From: Coix lacryma-jobi var. lacryma-jobi
Lineage: Eukaryota > Streptophyta > Magnoliopsida > Poales > Poaceae
Length of the DNA stretch: 64,000 bases
Assembly: GCA_009763385.1 (NCBI GenBank)
Contig: CM019824.1
Span: forward strand, 153,580,305-153,644,304
Direction of reading: 5' to 3'
Each line of letters starts with the position of its first letter. Position 1 is the first letter of the stretch. Below the pieces are notes generated by a model. That model ran no database searches. It had not been told where the DNA came from and was given only the letters and a program-made list of their open reading frames with translations. Of the stretch, positions 1 through 9,186 are shown in pieces. A program made the translations under genes and the position numbers.

Positions 1-3000
1 ACTCGCTCAGTTTGTCCATCTGTTTGTGGATGATATGCTGTGCTATGCAGCAGCCTGGTTCCAAGTGAGGTATGGAACGCTTTCCAAAACTTTGCGACAA
101 ACTGAGTACCACGATCAGAGATAATGCTCTTGGGTATGCCATGGAGTTTCACTATATGGTTCTTGTACAAAGTGGCATATGTGGGGGCGGTGTAGCTGGT
201 CTTGACTGGCAGGAAATGAGCTTGCTTAGTGAGGCCATCCACGATCACCCAGATGGAATCAAAACCTTTTTGTGTCTTGGGTAGCCCATTTATGAAATCC
301 ATACTGATATCGTCCCACTTCTAGGCAGGTACAGATAAAGGTTGCAACTCTCCTCCGGACTTCATGTGCACGGCTTTGACTTTCTGGCAAGTATCACAGC
401 GAGCGACATATCGGGCGATCTCAACCTTCATCTTTGTCCACCAGAATCTCTGTCTCAGATCCTGGTACATCTTGTTGCTGCCGGGGTGGATGGAGAATCT
501 AGACAAGTGTGCTTCATCAAGGATTAACTGTCTCAACTCGGGCACTTTAGGAACTACGAGACGATTCTTGAACCAAACCACTCCTTCTTCATCAATCCTG
601 AAACAATCAGCTTTTCCGGCTCGAACCCTTTCGACGATGTGCTTGATTCCAGGGTTATCTATCTGTGCAGCAATGACATGTTCTTTGATAGGGGTTTCAA
701 TCCTGATATTACTCAGAATTCCTTGCGGAACCATTTCAATACCCAACTTTTCTAGTTCATAGCATAGGGATGACTCATAGGATTGCTTTACCAGACAGTT
801 GCAATACGACTTGCGACTGAGTGCATCAGCGACCACATTCGCCTTACCTGGATGGTAATGCACTTCGATATCATAGTCCTTAATCAACTCAAGCCATCTT
901 CTCTGTCTCATATTCAGCTCTTCTTGAGTGAAGATATACTTCAGGCTTTTGTGATCTGTGTACACATTGCAGGTACTACCCAACAAATAATGACGCCAGA
1001 TTTTTAAGGCATGCACCACTGCTGCTAACTCAAGATCATGAGTTGGATAATTTTCCTCATGTCGCTTAAGCTGTCGTGAGGCATAAGCGATCACTCGACC
1101 CTCTTGCATCAAAACACAGCCCAAACCAGTACTAGATGCATCACAATAGACATCAAAGGGCTTTTCGACGTTCGGCTGGGCTAGCACTGGCATGGTTAAC
1201 AGTTTCTTCAAAGCTTGAAAGGCTTGCTCACAAGCTGGCGACCAGACAAACTTCACAGAATTCTTTAACAACTCGGTGATAGGCTTGGCGATCCTGGAGA
1301 AATCCGGGATGAAACGGCGATAATATCCTGCCATTCCCATAAAGCTGCAGACTTGATGAACAGTGGTAGGTGGCTTCCAATCCAGAATGTCTGCCACCTT
1401 TCCGGGATCGACTGACACACCTTCAGCGGATAGGACATGACCAAGGAACTGTATCTGATCTAACCAGAACTCACATTTACTGAACTTGGCATACAGCTGA
1501 TGATCTCTGAGGCGGGTTAGAACGACACGAAGATGGTTGGCATGCTCTTCAGAGGTCTTTGAGTAGACGAGAATGTCGTCAATGAACACGACCACAAACT
1601 TATCAAGCTCTGGCATGAAAACAGAGTTCATGAGGTACATGAAGTGGGCAGGGGCATTGGTCAAACCGAAGGACATGACCAAGTACTCATATAGGTCGTA
1701 TCTAGTGGTGAAAGCTGTTTTAGGAATGTCTTCAGGACGGATTTTTATTTGGTGGTAGCCAGATCTGAGATCAATCTTGGAGAACACTCTGGCTCCAGCT
1801 AGCTGATCAAAAAGAAGATCAATGCGAGGCAAAGGATATTTGTTTTTGATGGTGACTTCATTGAGTGGGCGATAATCAACACATAGCCTGAGACTCTTGT
1901 CTTTCTTCTTTACAAAGATTGCAGGACAGCCCCAAGGAGACGAGCTCGGGCGAATGAAGCCCTTGTCCAACAAATCTTGTAACTGAGTTTTCAGCTCTGC
2001 CAACTCTCTGGGAGGCATTCGATAAGCTCTGCGGGATATAGGAGCAGTCCCGGGCTTTAGCTCTATGGCAAACTCAACATCACGATCAGGAGGCAGACCA
2101 GGTAAGTCCTCTGGAAAAACATCAGGGAATTCACAGACCACGGGGATGTCTCTGGTCTCCAGAATATAGGCGGTATTCAATTGTGTGGCTGCTGGTTTTT
2201 GAGGCATTGGGAGTTGGAGAAGGAGTTTGGAGGTACTGTTAGGAATGTCCACTCTCACAACCCTATTCAGGATGTCAATCATAGCCTTATACTGGCACAT
2301 CCAATTCATGCCTAGAATGACATCTATCTCCTGATCACGTAGCACTATCATGGTGGTAGGAAATACATGTTCCCCCAACATCACTGGTATATTGCGAACC
2401 ACTTCCTTAGTACTTATACGCCCTCCAGGCGAAAATATACAGAAACTTTCTTGTAATTCCCCAATTGATATCTCATGCTTAGTGACAAATGTATGACTGA
2501 TGAAGGAATGCGATGCAACAGAATCAAACAACACAACTGCAGGATGATTGGCAACGGGAAACCTACCGATCATGACGGGTTCTCCTTCTGGGATGTCACT
2601 GACGGTGGTGTAGTAGACTTGCCCGTGTTTCTTGACAAACTTGCCCTTCTGAACGTGCTGCTGCGGGGCACGGTGCTGCTGCTGCTGAGACCCTCCAGGA
2701 CCCTTCTGAGTATTCTGAGCATACCTCTTGGGCTTTGGGCACTCACGAGACCAGTGGCCAAGTTGGCCGCAGTTGTAGCAGGGATGATTGTAGGCTGTTT
2801 GCGGGGTGGTGATACGAACACCTGGGGCGTTCGGCTGCGTGGCACTCTGCTGATTGGCGTTGTGGGTGGTAGCCGCAGTACGGACGACCACTTGCTGGTG
2901 AGGGTAAGGTGGACGATTGTGGTGGTGGCTGGGGTGATAGATGACTTTCTGGCGTTTGTGACCGCCAGAGAAGCTGCTTGACCCTGCTTTCTTCTTTTTC

Positions 3001-3746
3001 TTCTTCTCCTGGTACTGGTGATTGCTTTCCTCAAAAGCAACAGCCCGGTCAACGGCATCATGATACGAACCGGTCAGGTTATTGGACAGGCTCCTGCGAA
3101 TCTTGGGGTGCAGTCCTCTGAGGAAACAATCCCTCTTCTTCTCATCTGTGTTGACGTACTCTAAGGCATACTGGCTGAGATGATTGAACTGACCCACATA
3201 TTGCATGACTGTGGAGTCTTTCTGTTGAAGAGCCAAAAACTGATCAAGCTTTATTTTCATCAATCTGGAAGGGATGTGATGAGCACGGAAAGCAGTGCGG
3301 AACTCCTCCCAGGTCAACTGATGACCTTCTGGCTGGGCAGCCATCAGATTAGCATACCAAGCACTTGCGGGACCACGAAGCTGCTGCGAAGCAAACCGGG
3401 GCTTCTGGATGTCGGTGCAGTGGATAAGACTAAACTTCTGCTCCATGGTGCGGAGCCAATCATCAGCTTCGAGGGGTTCATCGGCCTTGGTGAAGACCGG
3501 TGGACGGGTTTCCGTGAACTCCACATAGGTTGTCTCATTGTTGTTATGCTGACGACCACGGTGACCATTATTCTGCTGTTGGCCCTGGTTTCTAGCCATG
3601 AGGTTAGCAGCGGCCGCCAGGGCTGCGATGGCATCTGCTAGCGTAGCAGGTACAGGTGGAGGATTTGGAAGGGCGGCACCCTCAGAACCTCCAGCTCCAG
3701 TGCGAGTGTTCACAGGCATCTGTTTAAGCAACTTGGAACTTAGCAT
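1..3746 (-). pseudogene. Tekay gag-pol polyprotein, damaged and truncated by the window edge
   Basis: A 1141-codon frame runs from 3746 to a stop at 321-323 and the same frame then continues to position 1 with integrase sequence. A second Met at 3719 is the more likely start, since gag-like sequence begins there. In order: a retrotransposon gag domain; one CCHC zinc knuckle (C-x2-C-x4-H-x4-C, near 2740-2785); an aspartic protease; a reverse transcriptase whose catalytic FIDD lies near 1575-1590; RNase H (near 930-1180); the integrase HHCC zinc finger (near 380-480); and the start of the integrase core. Two lesions are visible. The protease active site reads Asp-Ser-Val instead of Asp-Ser/Thr-Gly (Val codon 2517-2519). 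A TAG at 321-323 lies where related integrases have tryptophan. The reverse transcriptase itself looks intact. Enzymatic activity of this copy is unlikely. Confidence 0.85.
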
Positions 3747-3953
3747 CCAAAGATTAAGTTCTGAAACAACTGACTGAGAAACTTCATTGATTCAAAGGTA
3801 GATGATGGATACAGGTGACTGACAGGTGGCAACTGACTGATAAGGGGAAAAGGTACGAAAGAAAGATACAGACTCAACTTAACAAACTACAGACTAGCGC
3901 CCCCAAACCTAGACTAAGGTTTTAGGTAAGCGGGTGGTACAGACATGACGAGA

Positions 3954-4559
3954 CTAGTCTTCATTGATGATGATCATGTTGTCGTCGTCGTCTTCCTCGA
4001 GGATGAGCTCAGGCTCAACCTCCTCGTCCTCGTCTTCGGCGTGGATGTCTTCGGCAGGTTCAATCTCCTCGTTCATGCTTGGCTCCTGCTCCACGTCCGG
4101 TTCTTCCACTACTCCGTCCTCAGGATCCTCGACATCCGGGGGTACCATGGGGTGGAGTTGGTTGTACAACTGGTGTACCTCCTCATGAAGCATGTCGTTG
4201 AACTGCTCGATCTGAGTGGTGTACATCCGCAGTCCGTGGAGCTCGGTTCTGGTGACGTCTTCACGAACCCAAGTAGCATTGCGCTGCTCGATGGCGCGGA
4301 TCGTGTTCCGGTTGGCCTGCTCCAGGGAGGCTCGGGCCTCATAGAACTCCAGACGTGAGTGGTAGAAGTCATGCTCCAATTTTTCCAGCTCAGCCTTCAG
4401 GTTCCTGATCTCCTCTTTCAGGTGCTTGCGGGTGCGGCGGGGAAAGCGACGACTGTTGGAAGATTCTCCAGTCTCCTCCCCAGCGCGTGGTGCCAGCTGG
4501 TGGCGTGGCACACCATGCGGTCCAGTCGACTTGCGAGCAGTCAGCTTGATGCGAGCCAT
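3954..4559 (-). CDS. Retrotransposon accessory ORF with histone H3-like N-terminal tail
   Basis: An intact 201-codon ORF lies between the primer binding site and gag, in the same orientation, with a 207 bp gap before gag. After the initiator Met the protein reads ARIKLTARKSTG, against ARTKQTARKSTG in histone H3. A second block, P-R-x-Q-L-A at residues 18-23, aligns with H3 residues 16-21 with one residue inserted. Lys4, Arg8, Lys9 and Ser10 of H3 are all kept. A charged, predicted coiled-coil region follows (about residues 42-136), then a strongly acidic tail (about 140-201, with runs of Asp and Glu). There is no histone fold. The frame is open although gag-pol is damaged. Extra ORFs before gag in related rice elements are something I recall but have not verified. 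The function is unknown; mimicry of the H3 tail, for example towards chromodomain or other H3 readers, is inference. Confidence 0.75.
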   Translation of the reverse strand: MARIKLTARKSTGPHGVPRHQLAPRAGEETGESSNSRRFPRRTRKHLKEEIRNLKAELEKLEHDFYHSRLEFYEARASLEQANRNTIRAIEQRNATWVREDVTRTELHGLRMYTTQIEQFNDMLHEEVHQLYNQLHPMVPPDVEDPEDGVVEEPDVEQEPSMNEEIEPAEDIHAEDEDEEVEPELILEEDDDDNMIIINED

Positions 4560-4874
4560 GTCTGGATAAGAGAAGATGGATGAGAAAGGCTAGCAAGAAC
4601 AGGTAAAGGCATACTACCCCAACGAACTTAGAGAGGAAGCTATTATCTAGCTTAGGTGAATATGTCATGATGCATGAATCGTTCCTACAGAACAAGGCAA
4701 TGCAAGATACATAACAACAATAGGGCTTAAATATGTTGTCTTGCTACTAGTGTTGCCAATAGAAGACAAGATGAGAAAAGCAGTTTGGACTCAAAATAGT
4801 CAAGTTTAATTTGTTTGGACTCAAAAATCTTTTGAAGTTTTCGCAAAACAAACACTGCAACGTTAAAGCGAGAT

Positions 4875-4886
4875 GCTTTGATACCA
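4875..4886 (-). other. Primer binding site of the Tekay element
   Basis: The element strand reads TGGTATCAAAGC three bases after the LTR end. This matches the 3' end of initiator tRNA-Met (usual plant site TGGTATCAGAGC) with one change. Its position just inside the LTR fixes the element orientation as minus. The stretch from 4560 to 4874 is untranslated leader with no other feature seen. Confidence 0.85.
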
Positions 4887-5225
4887 ATCTGTGACGGAAC
4901 GGTCCTAATCTCATGGCCCACACGTCCCTGTCAACCTCTGACAGCCGAACTTATGTTCCACGTGATTAAGTCTGTTCGTCACCGGGCTACATTAGCGCCC
5001 GATGTCCACAGGATCACTCACCTTTCGGTTACAGCATTTGATACTTTCACAAATAACAGCGGAATAAAGAGCGGAAGATTTAAATAACAATAGTTTTATA
5101 AACTGGGGTTCCAAATAAACTTAAAGAAGTGCGGTTATTACAGACCATGTTCTGACAGTTCAAAGTAGACAACGTAGCGGAATACAACAATAAAAAGATA
5201 CTTCACCCAGCCCGAGGGTGCACAA

Positions 5226-6499
5226 CTATTCTTCGGCCTCAATGGCCTCCTCCTGAACGAAGGTCATGCAGCAGGGTGCAAGACACATCGGATACTCAGG
5301 CATACCTGCAACAGGGGGTAACAAACCCTGAGTACTGGGGTACTCAACAAGACTTACCCGACTAAAGAAAAAGGGGAGAAGACTCAGGAATGAGAGGCTT
5401 AGGTAGTCAAGGTAAGGCTTAAGCAAAATCAAGTATTTTGCAGAAAAAAGCATTTTGAAATCCTTGTTTTATTTTTGGAAAGATTCCAGTATTTCTCAAT
5501 TCTTCATTGTTCATGATTCATTTTACCTTTCAAAACATTCCTAGTTGAGAACCACTCTCCGTTGACAGTCAGTGACCAAGTCTCCATAACCGAGGAGCAA
5601 CGTTAATCCGGATAAATAATACTCAGCTGAGGATCCCTATTCACACGGCATATGTAGCACCCAAGCTTGCATAGGCCAACCCGTCTACCACGATTCCTCC
5701 AAGATTGGACCGGTCCTACGCTACCCGGAAGTACAATACACCACTCCTTTCCAGGTACGACGACCACGTGGGTACATGCTACTTCCGCCATCTCTCCACT
5801 CCCAGTGCGCGGTTGTCGGTCCCAATCAAGGATTTCTCGGAGCCAGAGCTTTCCGAAGTATGTGAATAGTTACAAGTCTTGACCAGCAGGCCCCCATACG
5901 GATGGTCCCTAATTTTTCAGCCAGAACTATACCTTGGTTATATCTCACCCAAGCGTAATAGTCCCGTCAGTTTTTCAACCCTGTCCTGGTCGGTGTCAAC
6001 TGTTGAGTCCCGGACTTCAACATGACGGCACCGTACGCTCGGACAACCTCTCCTCGCTGTTGACTAGGTACGGATCAGATACTTAGCCAACAGTCGGGGA
6101 GTAAAGCCAAATTCCCATAAAAATTCTTTAAGTGATCACACTTTTGAAATTGGTATTTTTATCGCAAATCTCTTGTATAGCAATGCTAAGCATTTTTGCA
6201 AATAGTTTTTAAACAGGGTAGGGGATCTTTGGTGGAGGTAAAGTGCAGGTAATAGGTCATCACACAACTCCTATCACCTAATGTAGTAATTTAACTCAAA
6301 AGCATTTAAGTAAAACTTTTATAAAAGCAAGGAAAGGCTAAATGCACCGGGGCTTGCCTTGAAGAGCAAAGACGGCTGGCTCAGGGTTGGAGGTGCAGAG
6401 GTCGAAGCTCGGGGTTACTTCGGGAGCAGGTTCGTCGGCGGCGGCCTCGACTTTGACTCCTTCTTCGGTGACTATACGAATGCAATGATGCATGCACAT
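5226..6499 (-). CDS. Split acidic ORF inside the Tekay LTR (predicted spliced, two exons)
   Basis: Exon A is predicted at 6499-6358: Met start, 47 codons plus one base, rich in Glu, Asp and Pro. It ends at AAG|GCAAG, a GC-type splice donor. Exon B is 5305-5226, after an acceptor ending TTGCAG; it ends in an acidic run (E-E-A-I-E-A-E-E) and a TAG. Joining them keeps the frame (phase 1) and would give about 73 residues. The intron is 1052 bp. A separate, only distantly similar LTR at 57415-60925 has the same arrangement: same phase, GC donor, acidic ends and an intron of 1083 bp. That agreement is the main reason for the call. No known domain is recognised, and expression is not shown by the sequence. 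Confidence 0.45.
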
Positions 6500-7760
6500 G
6501 AGTATGCTAGCATGAACAATGCAACACAGGGCATACAACGTGAACCCTAATCATTTTTTTTTCTATTTTTCTTAATTATTTAAAAAGGTCATTTTATGCA
6601 GTTGCTCCAAAAATTACCAAATTAATCACATAAGTTCATTATGGTGTAGATAGATGACAAAATAAATTTCATAATTTTTGGAGGTCATTAAGGTGCTCAA
6701 ATAAAATCAGATATTAATTAACAAACGGCACTATTTAATAATTAAAATAAATGCTCAAAAATCAACTTGTTCCAAAAGACTTCAAAAATTCACCAGAGAC
6801 TAAACATGGCATAGGAAGCTCACAAAAATTTATCTTATGATTTTTGGAGTTATAAATGATTTTCTAAAAATCCAAAACCATCCATTTATTAATTAAAAGA
6901 GGGATTTTACATTTTCAAATTCTTGCAGAAAAGTCAAGTTTCATATTTTTATAAAATACTACATGGTATAAAGACTCAACTGTAAAATTTTCAGAATTTT
7001 TAGAGCGACACAGAAAATCATACAAAAAGATGAAATAACAAGACTACTCATATTTTTGAAAAGGAAAAGAGCACTGAGCTCGAGTCGGAGCGGGCTCGAC
7101 GTCGAGGCTCGAGGCTCGGCTGAGAAAATAGAGGCTGGGCTCACCGAGAGTCAGAGGCAAGGCTCGGCGAGGCGGATGGAAAAGAGGGCTCGACGGACGA
7201 GGCCTCGGCGGGGTTCTCTTGCGGCAGATTTCTCGAGGGAGGCCTCGGCTTACTCGAGGCTTGTGGCTCGAGGGTAGTGCGATTCGCCCAAGGCTGAGGC
7301 TAGCCTCGGCTGCTTCGAGGGGCGGGGCTCAAGGGTGCGCTCGAGGGTGAGGCTCGAGGGAACGCTCGAGACTTGGGGCTCGATACGGTCGAGGGTGCGG
7401 GTCGAGGAAGGAGACGACCGCGGCGGACTTCGGCGATCCGGCGACTCTGTACACCAGGCACGGTCACCAGTAACCAGTTAGGAACGCAAGGAAACAAGGA
7501 AGAATGATTAAGGGTCAGAGAGAGAAGGGATGGAGCGACGGCGATGAATTCCGTCGTCCCAAGACAGACGGCTTCTCACCGGCGCTGAGGAAGACAAGCT
7601 TGCACTCGGCGGTGGGAGGCGGTAGCGATGGAATTGAGGGGTGGGAAAGCTTCACGGGCTCGAGGCGGAGCTATTGGGTTAGTTGGTTGAGCGGCGGAGA
7701 CTCTGGAGTGAGCTGGCCACGGTGGCGGGGTGAGTGCGGAGCTCCGGCCACCGGCGGGCC

Positions 7761-7767
7761 TTTTATA
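7761..7767 (-). promoter_or_regulatory. TATA box of the Tekay LTR
   Basis: The element strand reads CTATAAAAGGCCC here. The second Tekay-like LTR has TATAAAAAGGCCC at 58846-58858, so the core and the following GGCCC are shared. Transcription would start about 30 bases downstream, ahead of the split acidic ORF, the H3-like ORF and gag-pol. Confidence 0.6.
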
Positions 7768-9186
7768 GCCGCGGCCAGGGGCCGTTAGGGAGCGCGCAGG
7801 GGCGTGTATCGGGTTGCCCGCGGCGCGTGCTACCGATTTCATCATGAAGAAAGGACGGGAGAGGTACTCAGGGACCGGGCGCGAGCTCGCCGGCGATGAC
7901 CACGCGGCGGCGATGCGCTGGGAGCAGTAGGGGACGGGGCACGGGTCAACTTTGGCGCGTGCGGGTGCGGCATGATGGCGCGGACAGCGGCGGCAGGTTG
8001 GAGGCAGGCAAGCAGCTGTCAGGCGCGTGGCGCACGCGGCGCCGGCGAGCTGCCATGTCCGGGGGCCCCCTGGCCCTAGGTAGAAGATGAACAGGGCTAG
8101 GGTGTAGGGTTTGACTTTCTGTATTTTGCAAATTTCTCCCAAAATTTGAACTGAGCAGCAAAAACTCAAAATACCAAAGTTGTGTAGAAAAAAGAGATCT
8201 ACAACTTTGCCAATAAGAACATTTTCAAAATCCAAATAGTTTTTGAATCACATTTAAAAACAGAAAAGGGGACACTTTTGGGATTTAAATAAAATCAAAA
8301 TTACTTTTGATTTTATACTGAAACTTGAAAATCTGTAAATATGAAAGTTGTTCCTTTTGTCAAAACCTACCACTTTGCTATTATACACTTTTCCTGAAAC
8401 TCATTAGTTTTTGAATTAATTTTGAAAACTAAAAAAACAAAAACTGAAATTTGAATGAATTTGAAATTACTTCAAACTTTGTACAGAAACTGGAAAAATT
8501 TATAAATACCAAAGTTGTTCCTCTAGATCAGATCTACAACTTTGCTTTTTGGACCAACTCCAAATTCTTAATAATTTTTGAATTATAACAAGAGGGGTAA
8601 AAGTAGAGTTTGGAAATTAGGGTTTTTCAAAAGGCAATCCAATTCTATTTTTGATTTTTGATCTTTGGTCAACACAACAAACATCAGGGCACAAACTGAG
8701 CAAGATTTACACAGAGCTAGACACAGAGGTGAAATTACCATTTTACCCTTATAGGAAGATTTGGGCATTTAGGATTTTTTTTAAAAGAGATCACTACACA
8801 ACTATGAAGCAACACAAATGCATGACAAGAAATGATTAAAGACTAAGATGATGACATGTCAGGTTAATTACATATTAAACACCAGAGGTGTTACAGCTTC
8901 CAGCATCATCGAGCCCGCGGCGAGGAGCGGCCCCTGCTCCAGCTCGTTCAGGAGGTCCTCCACCGTCGGCTCCTCCTACGCCAACGCCTCTCCCCCCTTT
9001 CCCTCCTCCGCAGCCTGGCTCGTGTTGGTCGAAGCCTCGAGGGGCGCAGTCTCCTCGGCTCCAAACACCGGCGGGGCCGTGCTCGCCCCAGGCGCTTCCC
9101 CCGGAACAGCCGTCGTGGTGGGGGGAAGGGTGGCGCTCCCAACTGGCGCCATCATGGGAGGAGGAGGAGGGGGAGGAGGCAGCGCT

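Larger units (their letters stand above)
1..8895 (-). mobile_element. Tekay-type Ty3/gypsy LTR retrotransposon, 3' part off the left edge
   Basis: On the minus strand the order is 5' LTR (8895 to 4890), tRNA-Met type primer binding site, an extra ORF (4559 to 3954), then gag-protease-reverse transcriptase-RNase H-integrase (3746 to 1). The 3' end lies beyond position 1. The LTR begins TGTAACACC and ends GTCACA on the element strand. The 4 kb LTR and the gag type fit the Tekay/Del lineage as I know it; the assignment is by eye. The element is inserted in the internal region of a Tat-type element that resumes at 8896. The expected 5 bp duplication (GCTTC at 8896-8900) can only be seen on this side. 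Confidence 0.85.
4890..8895 (-). repeat. 5' LTR of the Tekay element (4.0 kb)
   Basis: The boundaries are set by TGTAACACC at the 8895 end, GTCACA at the 4890 end and the adjacent primer binding site. It contains a TATA box (7761-7767), a split acidic ORF (6499-5226) and a GC-rich block at 7055-7420 that is dense in CTCGAG motifs. The long AT-rich block at 8100-8800 and the rest show no gene. The partner LTR is outside the window, so the divergence of the pair cannot be measured here. Confidence 0.8.

Noticed and set aside
2475..3641. Frames on the strand opposite to Tekay gag
   Set aside because: Shadows of the gag frame.
4890..8895. The 4 kb LTR as an LTR plus another inserted element
   Set aside because: No inner pair of ends with a duplication was found, and the solo LTR of a similar type is also 3.5 kb with the same inner order.
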